From: IDS-8 sp964424805
GTDB taxonomy: Bacteria > Pseudomonadota > Gammaproteobacteria > Steroidobacterales > Woeseiaceae
NCBI GenBank assembly: GCA_964424805.1
Contig: CAYRKH010000001.1
Span: 62,001 to 126,000, forward strand
Length of the DNA stretch: 64,000 nucleotides
Reading direction: 5' to 3'
Made by a program: the position numbers and the translations under genes. This document shows, in pieces, positions 23,401 to 31,215 of this stretch; within the stretch, counting starts at the first letter, position 1; each line of letters starts with the position of its first letter. A model generated the notes under the pieces. That model had not been told where the DNA came from and searched no databases. It was given only the letters and a program-made list of their open reading frames with translations.

Positions 23401-25217
23401 CGCGCGCGCCGGTTCGCGTAGTCGGCGTAGGCGCGCCGCACCGGCTCGCTGGCCGATACTTCCGGCACCGGTACGTCCCACCAGGCGCCGCCGGCGCCGG
23501 TCGACTTCGCCGGGTCGGTCCGGATCACCAGCACCTGCGTCGTCTTCGCCGCTAACGCCCCGTCGAGGGCCCGCACCAGGCTGCCGATGCCGTCGACGGC
23601 GGTCGCGTCCGCGCCGAGCGCGCGCGCGTGGGCAACGAAGTCGATCGCGGGCGGGCCGGACAGCAGGTTGTTGTACGCGTTGCTGCCGCAGGACTGCTGC
23701 AGGCGGTTGATGCAGCCGAAGCCGCGGTTATCGAGGAGCACGATCGTGAGCTTGACACCGAGCGCCACCGACGTCGCGATCTCGGAATTCAGCATGAGAT
23801 AGCTGCCGTCGCCGACCAGCACGATCACTTCGCGTTCCGGCCGCGCCATCTTTACGCCGAGGCCCCCCGCGATCTCGTAGCCCATGCAGGAGTAGCCGTA
23901 CTCGAGGTGGTAGCTGCCGGGACCGGCCGCGCGCCAGAGCTTGTGCAGCTCACCCGGGAGCCCGCCCGCCGCGCAGACCACCGTGGCATTGGCGGGGCTC
24001 GCGCGGTTGACGGCGCCCAGCACCTGCGCGTCGGAAGGCAGGCCTGCCGACGCGGGCCGCGTTGCTTCTTCGACCTCGCGGTGCCAGCCGGCGATCGAGG
24101 ATTCGACCAGGCCGCTTCGTGCGGCATCCCGGGCCAGCGGCGAGAGCTCCCGATCGAGCTCGGCCAGGGTCACGGCCGCGTCGCCGCGCAGCGCCAGCGC
24201 GTCGTGCTTGATGGCGTCGTGCCGGTTGACGTTGATCGACACGAACTGCGCATCCGCCGCAAACAGGGTATGCGATGCCGTGGTGAAGTCCTGCAGGCGC
24301 GTGCCGACCGCGACGATCACGTCGGCATCGCTCGCCAGGCAATTGGCGGCGGCACTGCCGGTCACGCCGATCGCGCCGGCGTTCAGCGCGTGATCCCAGG
24401 GGAGCGCGCCCTTGCCGGCCTGGGTTTCCGTGACCGGAATGCCGTGGCGGCTCGCGAAGCGCGCCAGTGCCTCGCAGGCCCCGGAATAGTGCACGCCGCC
24501 GCCGGCGATCAACAGCGGCCGCTTCGCCTCGCGCAGCAGCGCCGCGGCGCCTGCGATGCGGCCGCTGTCGGCCCGCGGCTTCGCGATGCGGTGCAGCACC
24601 GGCTCGAACAGCGACGCCGGGTAGTCGTACGCCTCCGCCTGCACGTCCTGCGGCAGCGCGAGCATCACGGGGCCGCAGTCCGCCGGGTCGGTCAGCACGG
24701 ACAAGGCCTGCGGCATGGCGCTGATCAGCTGCTCCGGCCGCACGATCCGGTCCCAGAAGCGCGTCACCGGCCGGAAGCAGTCGTTCGCCGTCACACAGGG
24801 CTCGGTGAAATCCTCAACCTGCTGCAGCACCGGGTCGGGCCGGCGGCTCGCGAACGTGTCGCCCGGCAGGAGCAGCACCGGCAGCCGGTTCACGTGCGCC
24901 AGCGCCGCGGCCGTTACCATGTTGGTGGCGCCGGGGCCGATCGAGGTCGTGCAGGCCATCATCCGGCGCCGGTTGCTGGCTTTGGCGAACGCGATGGCGG
25001 CGTGCGCCATGGCCTGTTCGTTGTGAGCACGGTAGACGGGCAGCGTGTCGGTCGCGTGCTGCAGGGCTTCGCCCAGGCCGGCGACGTTACCGTGGCCGAA
25101 GATGGCAAAGACGCCGGCAAAGAGTAGTTGCTCAGTGCCCTCGATCTCGGTGCGCTGCGCCGCGAGGTAGCGGACGAGGGCCTGGGCCATGGTCAGTCGG
25201 ATGGTTTCTTCAGGCAT
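23397..25217 (-). CDS. iolD: 3D-(3,5/4)-trihydroxycyclohexane-1,2-dione acylhydrolase (ThDP enzyme)
   Basis: The product has 606 residues from ATG 25217 (MPEETIRLTMAQALVRYL, the usual IolD start); GTG 25244, overlapping the iolC stop, is an alternative that adds nine residues. The IolD-type N-domain with FAIFGHGNVAGLGEAL and the catalytic Glu in YRAHNEQAMAHAA are present, and the C-domain has the ThDP/Mg motif GDGSYLMLNSEI...LDNRGFGCIN. IolD hydrolyses the trione ring to 5-deoxy-glucuronate, the substrate of IolB. It lies in a tightly coupled operon (ATGA overlap with iolE). The assignment is firm. Confidence 0.95.
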   Translation of the reverse strand: MPEETIRLTMAQALVRYLAAQRTEIEGTEQLLFAGVFAIFGHGNVAGLGEALQHATDTLPVYRAHNEQAMAHAAIAFAKASNRRRMMACTTSIGPGATNMVTAAALAHVNRLPVLLLPGDTFASRRPDPVLQQVEDFTEPCVTANDCFRPVTRFWDRIVRPEQLISAMPQALSVLTDPADCGPVMLALPQDVQAEAYDYPASLFEPVLHRIAKPRADSGRIAGAAALLREAKRPLLIAGGGVHYSGACEALARFASRHGIPVTETQAGKGALPWDHALNAGAIGVTGSAAANCLASDADVIVAVGTRLQDFTTASHTLFAADAQFVSINVNRHDAIKHDALALRGDAAVTLAELDRELSPLARDAARSGLVESSIAGWHREVEEATRPASAGLPSDAQVLGAVNRASPANATVVCAAGGLPGELHKLWRAAGPGSYHLEYGYSCMGYEIAGGLGVKMARPEREVIVLVGDGSYLMLNSEIATSVALGVKLTIVLLDNRGFGCINRLQQSCGSNAYNNLLSGPPAIDFVAHARALGADATAVDGIGSLVRALDGALAAKTTQVLVIRTDPAKSTGAGGAWWDVPVPEVSASEPVRRAYADYANRRAR

Positions 25218-25240
25218 GGTTCGGGGTTCCAGGGTCGAGC

Positions 25241-27169
25241 TCACGGCGCGGCTGGCACGCCGGCGGTGGCCGCGGTGCGCCAGACGTCTATCATGCGGTG
25301 ATAGCGGTCGGTGACGGCCCGCTTGGCGTCGTCGTCGGTGATGGTGCCGGCGAACCACTGCTCGGCGGCGTCGGCAAAAATGCTGCGGCCGACGGCAAAG
25401 CCGCGGCAAACGTCGAAAGGGGCGGCGACCGCGAGGTCGGCGGCCAGGCTTTCGGGATCGGCACCGAGGCCGAGCAGCACGACGCCCTTGCAGTAGGGGT
25501 CGCACTCGGCGATGAGCGCGCCGATGGTGTGCCAGCCTTCCGCCGACTGCGGTTCGAGTTTCCACCAGTCGGGGCGCACGCCGAGGTTGTAGAAGCGGCG
25601 CAGCGCGCGCGGCAGCGGCGCCTCGTGCTCGCCGTCGCGGGGCGGGCAGATCACCTCGAGCAGCAGCCGGCGATCGAGCGCGATCACGTCCGCGTGCAGC
25701 GCGCGCACGCGCTCTTCCTGCGCGTGCCGGAGCTCCGCGGGATCGTCCGGGTGGTAGAACAGCAGGCACTTCACCACGCGGTCCGCCGGCCAGCTCGCGA
25801 GGTGAGCGGCCGTGCCGAAGTGCGGCTCCAGCACGAGCGGCCGCGAGCCCGGGACTTCGATCGGGCTGCCGGTCCAGATACCGGTCCCGGCGAGACGGGC
25901 GAGGGCGCGGCCGCCGTAGCGGTCGTCCACGATCGCGCCGTGGCGGATGCCGGGCGCGCCTTTTGCCACGGACTCGAGCAGCGCGTCCGCCACCAGCTCC
26001 TTGAACACGCCTATTCGCTCGAACCCCTGCCCGTGGCGGCCGGCCAGCGCCTCGAACTGGCTGCGATGGTCGAACGCGAGCACGCAAAGCGGTTCCGTGC
26101 CGTCCTTCGCGGTCGTGGCGCGGTGCAGGTGCGTGAGCTCGGGATCGGCTCCCGGCCGGCGCGGGGGGTTTTTGCGGGCGAGCCACGCCTCGAGCTCGGG
26201 GCGGCTCGGCATCGCGGGCGTGCAGCCGTGCCGCGCAACCACCAGCGCGCCGCAGGCGTTGCCGAGCTCTCCGCAGCGTGCCCAGGACTCGCCCTCGATC
26301 CGGCCGTAGAGGAATCCCGCGAGGAACGCGTCGCCGGCCCCGACGGTGTTGAACACCTCGACGTCCCGCCCCGGGACGGCCACGCCGTCATCGAGGCCGG
26401 TGATCGGCCCGGATTCGAAGATCACGCAGCCGAGCGCGCCGCGCTTCATCACGATTACGGCATCGCTTGCCGCGCGGATACCCCGCAGCGCCTCCAGCGG
26501 CTCCGGCGAGCCGCCGGCGATCGCGATTTCTTCCTCGGTGCCGACGACGAGGTCGCAGTCCGGCAGCAGCTCGCGCAGCGCGGCGGTGGCATCGGCGGAC
26601 TCCACGTAGCGGCTGGCGCCGTCGCCCGCGGCCGCGAGGCCCCACAGCACCGGCCGGTAGTCGACGTCGAGCGCGACCTGCGTGCCGTGCGCACGGGCCG
26701 CGCGCACGGCTTTGAAGACCGCGCGCCGCGTGCTGTCCGTCGACAGGTGCGTGCCGGTGACGGCGAGCAGGCAGGCGCTTCCGATGAACGCCTCGTCCAC
26801 GTCGTCCTCGACCAGGCCCATGTCGGCGCAGCGCTCGCGGAAGAAGATGTGCGGGATGTCGTCCCCGGCACCGATTCCGAGCACGACCAGGCCGGTCATG
26901 CGCGAAGGATCGGTGCGCACCTGGCTCACGTCGACGCCTTCGCGCGCGAGTGCCTCGCGCACGAAGCGGCCCATGTGCTCGTCGCCGACCCGTGTGAGCA
27001 TTGCGCTCGCTACCCCGAGCCTCGCCAGCCCGGCGGCGAGGTTTCCCGACGAGCCGCCAAGGTACTTCGCGAACGATTGCATGTCCTCGAGCCGGCCGCC
27101 CACCTGCTGGCCGTAGAGGTCGACCGCGGCGCGACCGAGGCAGACGACGTCGCGTTCGCGCTCAGCCAC
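25241..27169 (-). CDS. iolC: IolC-IolJ fusion: 5-dehydro-2-deoxygluconokinase with C-terminal DUF2090 aldolase domain
   Basis: The product has 642 residues from GTG 27169 (8-base overlap with iolB); the longer ATG 27202 lies inside iolB and is less likely. Residues 1-320 form a PfkB kinase: CLGRAAVDLYGQQ, GGSSGNLAAGLARLG and the catalytic NTVGAGDAFLAGF. Residues about 345-640 form a DUF2090 TIM barrel starting LCVLAFDHRSQFEALA. The kinase makes 2-deoxy-5-keto-gluconate 6-phosphate; DUF2090 is thought to be the aldolase (IolJ role) that splits it into DHAP and malonate semialdehyde. The fusion is common in proteobacteria and explains the absence of a separate iolJ. Confidence 0.92.
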   Translation of the reverse strand: MAERERDVVCLGRAAVDLYGQQVGGRLEDMQSFAKYLGGSSGNLAAGLARLGVASAMLTRVGDEHMGRFVREALAREGVDVSQVRTDPSRMTGLVVLGIGAGDDIPHIFFRERCADMGLVEDDVDEAFIGSACLLAVTGTHLSTDSTRRAVFKAVRAARAHGTQVALDVDYRPVLWGLAAAGDGASRYVESADATAALRELLPDCDLVVGTEEEIAIAGGSPEPLEALRGIRAASDAVIVMKRGALGCVIFESGPITGLDDGVAVPGRDVEVFNTVGAGDAFLAGFLYGRIEGESWARCGELGNACGALVVARHGCTPAMPSRPELEAWLARKNPPRRPGADPELTHLHRATTAKDGTEPLCVLAFDHRSQFEALAGRHGQGFERIGVFKELVADALLESVAKGAPGIRHGAIVDDRYGGRALARLAGTGIWTGSPIEVPGSRPLVLEPHFGTAAHLASWPADRVVKCLLFYHPDDPAELRHAQEERVRALHADVIALDRRLLLEVICPPRDGEHEAPLPRALRRFYNLGVRPDWWKLEPQSAEGWHTIGALIAECDPYCKGVVLLGLGADPESLAADLAVAAPFDVCRGFAVGRSIFADAAEQWFAGTITDDDAKRAVTDRYHRMIDVWRTAATAGVPAAP

Positions 27170-27971
27170 GCGGCACGCCGGCCGGCCACCAGTAGGGTGC
27201 ATCCGGGTCCATGGTCCAGGCGTGTGCCTCGGTGAAGTCCGGCACGGTGTAGGGGTTGTCGGGCAGGTGGCGGATCACCCACGAGTAATACATGCCGTAG
27301 CCCGGGGCGGCGCACTGCGCATGATCCAGGCCCGGCGGAATGCAGACGGTGTCGCGGTCGCGCACCTTGTAGACGTCGTCGCCGAGCTCGGCGTGCCCGA
27401 AGCCCTGGGCTTCGGTGAAGCGGTAATGGTAGATCTCCGGCTGCTGGTGATGGTGCGGCGGGTAGCTGGACCAGCCGCCGGGCAGCGTCACGACTTCGCC
27501 GAGCACGAGCTCGGCGTCTCCGGGCGAGCTGCTGCCGTCGAAGATCGTGCGCACGAAGCGGAGGCAGCGCCCGGCGACCTGGCCCTTACCGCGGTGCTCG
27601 TTCGGTACCTGGTCCGGGGTGAAGACGCGCGCCGGAAAGGCTTTGCGGTTGCCGCAGCCGTACACCGTCAGCTCGCAGTCGGTGAGCGCTTCGAAGCGCA
27701 CGGCGGTGCCGGCCGACACGTGCACGGCGCTGGACGACTCATCGAACAGCGACCGGCGCTCGAGCGCGAGTTCCTGCTCGCCGGCCCGGCCGCGCAGCTT
27801 GCCTTGCATCAGGAGCCACGCGGTCTCCGAATCCGGCGTCACCGCGAACTGCTCGCCTGCGGGGAGCACGAGGCTGCCCACCGTGAGCTCGGCGAAATCC
27901 GCCAGCGGCGTCAGTCCGGGCTTCCGGCCGGAGCCGGGATCGCGAATGAGGTGTTGGTCCGTGTGCGTCAT
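27162..27971 (-). CDS. iolB: 5-deoxy-glucuronate isomerase
   Basis: This 269-residue bicupin of the IolB/KduI family has the metal-binding histidine cluster YPPHHHQQPEIYHYRF, a second-site DTVCIPPGLDHAQCAAPGYGMYY, and the C-terminal WVIRHLPDNPY and WTMDPDAPYW. It isomerises 5-deoxy-glucuronate to 2-deoxy-5-keto-gluconate between the IolD and IolC steps. ATG 27971 is 13 bases after the stop of the Gfo/Idh gene, and the stop overlaps iolC. Size and motifs are normal for the family. Confidence 0.94.
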   Translation of the reverse strand: MTHTDQHLIRDPGSGRKPGLTPLADFAELTVGSLVLPAGEQFAVTPDSETAWLLMQGKLRGRAGEQELALERRSLFDESSSAVHVSAGTAVRFEALTDCELTVYGCGNRKAFPARVFTPDQVPNEHRGKGQVAGRCLRFVRTIFDGSSSPGDAELVLGEVVTLPGGWSSYPPHHHQQPEIYHYRFTEAQGFGHAELGDDVYKVRDRDTVCIPPGLDHAQCAAPGYGMYYSWVIRHLPDNPYTVPDFTEAHAWTMDPDAPYWWPAGVPRG

Positions 27972-27984
27972 CGTTGCTCTCTCG

Positions 27985-29115
27985 TCAGTCGTTCGTGTCG
28001 ACGTGCACCCAGGCGCGCTCGGCGGCGGACGCTTCGATGGCCTCCATCACCCGCTGCACCGCGAGTCCTTCGTCGAAGCCGGGGTAGAAGCGCTCGCCGC
28101 GCTCCACGGCGCGGATGAAGTTGTGCAGTTCGATTACCTTGAGGTCGTTGATACCGAGGCCGTGCCCGGGCGCGGGGCAGAAGCGGGCGTAATCCCCGTG
28201 CGCGGGGCCGGCAAGGATCGTCTTGTACCCGGCCCGCGCGGCTGACTGGTCCGCGCCGTAGAGCTTGAGCTCGTTCATGCGCTCCTGGTCGAAGCTGACG
28301 CTGCCCCGCGTGCCGTAGACGTCGAACGTGAGCGCGCACTTGCGGCCGGTCGCGATGCGGCTGATCTCGAGCGTCGCGGGGATACCCGTCTCCAGCTCGA
28401 TGAAGGCGCGCGCGATGTCCTCGTTCTCTACCCGCCGCCGGGCGCCGGTTGCCGGATCGAGGCGCTCCGGGATCGCGGTGTGCACCTCGCCCAGCAGGCG
28501 CTTCGGCCGGCCGACCAGGAAGTGCATCAGGTTGATGACGTGCGAGCCGAGATCGGCGAGTGCGCCGGAGCCGGCGAGCGCTCGCTCGCAGCGCCACGTG
28601 AACGGGCCTGCGGGGTCGGACATGTAGTCCTCGAAGTAGCGGGCCGTGAAGTGCACGACGTCGCCGATCTCGCCGGCCGCGATGAGCTCGCGCGCGACCT
28701 GCAACATCGGGTTGGTCGTGTAGTTGAGCCCAACCGCGTGCACGAGGCCCGATGCCCGCGCTTCGGCCGCCAGCGTCGCCGCTTCCTCGACGTCGAGTGC
28801 GAGCGGCTTCTCGCAGTACACGTGCTTGCCCGCGGCGACCGCCGCGCGTGCCATCTCGAAGTGCAGGTGATTGGGGGTGCAGATGTCGATCACGTCGATC
28901 GCCGGATCGTCGAGCAGCGCGCGCCAGTTACCGGTCGCGCGTTCGAAGCGGAGCTCGGCAGCCGCGCGGGCGGCCTGCTCGTCGTTGCGATCGCTCACGC
29001 AAACCGCGCGCGGGCGGGCTATGTCGTTGAATGCCGCCGCGACCTCGTGCAGTGCGATCGCGTGCGCACGGCCCATGAACCCGGTGCCGATCAGCCCGAA
29101 GCCCAGGCCGCTCAT
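27985..29115 (-). CDS. Gfo/Idh/MocA-family oxidoreductase, probable inositol-isomer dehydrogenase
   Basis: The product has 376 residues with an N-terminal Rossmann fold (GLIGTGFMGRAHAIAL), the CEKPLAL motif whose Lys is catalytic, and a C-terminal substrate domain with GSHVINLMHFLVG. It overlaps iolG by ATGA and sits inside the iol operon. A second Idh-family enzyme next to iolG usually handles scyllo-inositol, chiro-inositol or an inosose isomer (IolW/IolX/IolU-like roles). Which isomer cannot be read from the sequence. Phytates in soil occur as several inositol stereoisomers, so this enzyme may widen the substrate range. Confidence 0.85.
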   Translation of the reverse strand: MSGLGFGLIGTGFMGRAHAIALHEVAAAFNDIARPRAVCVSDRNDEQAARAAAELRFERATGNWRALLDDPAIDVIDICTPNHLHFEMARAAVAAGKHVYCEKPLALDVEEAATLAAEARASGLVHAVGLNYTTNPMLQVARELIAAGEIGDVVHFTARYFEDYMSDPAGPFTWRCERALAGSGALADLGSHVINLMHFLVGRPKRLLGEVHTAIPERLDPATGARRRVENEDIARAFIELETGIPATLEISRIATGRKCALTFDVYGTRGSVSFDQERMNELKLYGADQSAARAGYKTILAGPAHGDYARFCPAPGHGLGINDLKVIELHNFIRAVERGERFYPGFDEGLAVQRVMEAIEASAAERAWVHVDTND

Positions 29116-30128
29116 GACGCTTGCTCCGCGCCGGCGGCATCCAGCGGGACGGCGGCACCGCTTTGCCGGGACCGCTCGGCCGCTTCCGCCAGCTCGAGCG
29201 CGCGCACGGCGTCTCCTCCGCCGGCCAGCTCCGCGGCGCCGCCGGCCGCCGCACGGATGAACTCGTCCAGTTCCAGCCGGTAGGCGTCACGGTAGCGCTC
29301 GAGGAAGAACGGCAGGGCCGGCTCGCCCAGGAACCCTTGCGCCGAGGCGCGCTCGACCTGGGTCGCGGTCGGGTTGCCGGCGCGCAGCATGCCGTCCGCG
29401 CCGAACGCTTCGATGCGCTGGTCGTATCCGTACACGCAGCGGCGGCTGTTGGTGATCTGGCAGACCGTGCCGCTCGCGGTAGCGAGGACGACGACCAGCG
29501 TGTCGATGTCGCCGGCCCGGCCGATCGCCGGGTCGATGAGGCAGCTGCCGGTGGCGAAAACGCTCACCGGCTCCTCGTCGAGCAGCCAGCGCGCCATGTC
29601 GAGGTCGTGGATGGTCATGTCGCGGAGCAGGCCGCCCGAGTGGCGCACGTACTCGACGGGCGGCGGGGTGGTGTCGCGGCTCGTGATGCTGAGGACCTCG
29701 ACGCGGCCGATGGCGCCACTCGCGATTTCATCCTTCAGGCGCCGGAACGACGGGTCGTAGCGGCGGTTGAAGCCGACGTGCAGGACGACGCCGGCGGCCT
29801 CCGCGGCGGCCGCGGCGCGGCGTGCTCTTTCGGTGTCGAGGTCGAGCGGCTTTTCGCAGAAGATCGCGAGCCCTGCACCGGCCGCGGCTTCGATCAGCGG
29901 GAGGTGGGTGTCCGTCGAGCTCGCGATGACAACGGCGCCCAGCGCCTCGTCGGCAAAGGCCGTTCCGGCATCGACCACGCGGGCGCCGGCGGCCTGTGCG
30001 ACCTCGTGCGCCGCGCCCGTGTCGACGTCGACGACGTACTTCAGGCGGGCATTTGCATGCGTACCCAGGTTACGCGCATGGATGCGCCCGATCCGTCCCG
30101 CGCCGAACAGGCAAACTTCGACTGTCAT
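29112..30128 (-). CDS. iolG: myo-inositol 2-dehydrogenase
   Basis: The 338-residue Gfo/Idh-family enzyme has the NAD motif GAGRIGRIHARNLGTH, EKPLDLD with catalytic Lys, FNRRYDPSFRRLKDEI and RDMTIHDLDMARWLL, all typical of IolG. It oxidises myo-inositol at C2 to 2-keto-inositol, the first step of the pathway. ATG 30128 overlaps the iolR stop, so the repressor and first enzyme are translationally coupled. The match to inositol dehydrogenases is close and fits the surrounding iolBCDE genes. Confidence 0.93.
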   Translation of the reverse strand: MTVEVCLFGAGRIGRIHARNLGTHANARLKYVVDVDTGAAHEVAQAAGARVVDAGTAFADEALGAVVIASSTDTHLPLIEAAAGAGLAIFCEKPLDLDTERARRAAAAAEAAGVVLHVGFNRRYDPSFRRLKDEIASGAIGRVEVLSITSRDTTPPPVEYVRHSGGLLRDMTIHDLDMARWLLDEEPVSVFATGSCLIDPAIGRAGDIDTLVVVLATASGTVCQITNSRRCVYGYDQRIEAFGADGMLRAGNPTATQVERASAQGFLGEPALPFFLERYRDAYRLELDEFIRAAAGGAAELAGGGDAVRALELAEAAERSRQSGAAVPLDAAGAEQAS

Positions 30129-30964
30129 GCCTTCTTCGCCTTCCTTTTTGCGTAGCTGATCACCAGTGTTTGCGCCAGGCAGAGCGAGGCAGTCAGGGAA
30201 CGGAACTGGCGTACTTCCGGATCCTTGATGTCGAACGAGATATCGGCTCCGCCCGCGATCGGGCTCACCTTGCTGTCGCTGATGGCGATCACCGTGGCCC
30301 CGGCGGCTTTGGCCTGCTTCACGATGGTCGCGGTTTCGTTCGCGTACGGCCGGAAGCTGATCGCGAACAGCAGATCGCCCGCGGTGATCATCGAGCTTTG
30401 CTCCACCAGCATGCCGGCCAGGCCGTCGACCAGGTGCACGGGTTTTTCCACGTGTCGCAGGGCGTAGGCCAGGTACGCCGCGACCGGAAAGGAGCGGCGC
30501 AGGCCGACGAGGTGCACGGTGCTGGCTTCTTCCAGCAGGTCCACCGCGCGCTCGAGCAGCGCGGGGTCCATCGTCTCCTGCATGTGCTCCAGGGCGATGA
30601 TGTTGCTCGACACGAACTCCTGCATGAGCTCGTGCGCGGACAGGCGGCGGCCGCCGCCCGTGCGCTCGTTGAACTGGCGAATACGCTCGGCGTAGCTCGG
30701 GCTGGGGGCCGAGTTGATGAGTTCCTCCCGGAACAGGCGCTGCATCTCGCTGGCACCGTCGTAACCGAACGCCTTGGCAAAGCGCACGATGGTCGAGGCC
30801 TGGACGCCGGAGCGTTCGGCGATTACCGCGAGCGTCTGCAGTCCCATGTCGTTGGGATGGTCGAGCACGTAGGCCGCGACCTGCTGCAGGCGCGGTGACA
30901 GCTCGTCGTGCCGCGCGACGATCTCGGCGCGAAGCTGTTCGATGCCTTTGGGTCGCTCTACCAC
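30125..30964 (-). CDS. iolR: RpiR-family transcription regulator (IolR-like)
   Basis: The 279-residue product has an N-terminal RpiR helix-turn-helix (about residues 1-80, with LQTLAVIAERSGVQASTIVRFAKAFGY) and a C-terminal SIS sugar-phosphate domain (about 120-265, STVHLVGLRRSF, DLLFAISFRPYANET, VIAISDSKVSPI). It is the first gene of the iol operon, so the operon is probably autoregulated. RpiR-type IolR proteins of alphaproteobacteria bind GGAA-N6-TTCC palindromes and respond to a phosphorylated late intermediate. Two TGAAA-N6-TTTCA boxes lie 79 and 144 bases upstream of the start codon, which supports the call. Confidence 0.9.
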   Translation of the reverse strand: MVERPKGIEQLRAEIVARHDELSPRLQQVAAYVLDHPNDMGLQTLAVIAERSGVQASTIVRFAKAFGYDGASEMQRLFREELINSAPSPSYAERIRQFNERTGGGRRLSAHELMQEFVSSNIIALEHMQETMDPALLERAVDLLEEASTVHLVGLRRSFPVAAYLAYALRHVEKPVHLVDGLAGMLVEQSSMITAGDLLFAISFRPYANETATIVKQAKAAGATVIAISDSKVSPIAGGADISFDIKDPEVRQFRSLTASLCLAQTLVISYAKRKAKKA

Positions 30965-31042
30965 GGGCCGTCCCCGATCCTTTGACGCATAAGAAATAGT
31001 CCGCGGCTACCGTGCGCGCAGGCGGACGCGGGTGCGTCCGCG

Positions 31043-31058
31043 TGAAATATCACTTTCA
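31043..31058. promoter_or_regulatory. Probable IolR operator 1 (TGAAA-N6-TTTCA)
   Basis: A perfect inverted repeat TGAAA-TATCAC-TTTCA. It lies in the 251-base iolR / TonB-receptor divergent region on the iolR side, 65 bases from an identical-architecture site at 31108. Confidence 0.7.
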
Positions 31059-31107
31059 TTTTGGCGTGTTACCAATGCCGCGTTCCCGATGGGCTGTCGC
31101 GTCCAAA

Positions 31108-31123
31108 TGAAACATCCATTTCA
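31108..31123. promoter_or_regulatory. Probable IolR operator 2 (TGAAA-N6-TTTCA)
   Basis: A perfect inverted repeat TGAAA-CATCCA-TTTCA, ending 4 bases upstream of the predicted receptor -35 box. The centre-to-centre distance to operator 1 is 65 bases, about six DNA turns, which would suit looping between bound dimers. Confidence 0.7.
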
Positions 31124-31126
31124 AAT

Positions 31127-31156
31127 TTGCATGATACAAAATTTTTGTTCTATACT
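31127..31156 (+). promoter_or_regulatory. Putative promoter of the TonB-dependent receptor gene
   Basis: TTGCAT (31127-31132) and TATACT (31151-31156) are separated by 18 bases, in an AT-rich stretch 60 bases before ATG 31216. Between the boxes is a 13-base inverted repeat ACAAAA-T-TTTTGT (31136-31148), a possible further control site. Confidence 0.55.
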
Positions 31157-31215
31157 CCATACGTCGATCATCCGCTCGTGCGGGTTCGGATGGGGATACC
31201 AGGGGGGAGAGAATT

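Noticed and set aside
25298..27235. 645-codon open frame on the plus strand opposite iolC
   Set aside because: A mirror of the GC-rich iolC gene; it is rich in Arg, Gly and Ala with no domain or motif, while the minus-strand frame is a clear IolC-DUF2090 protein.
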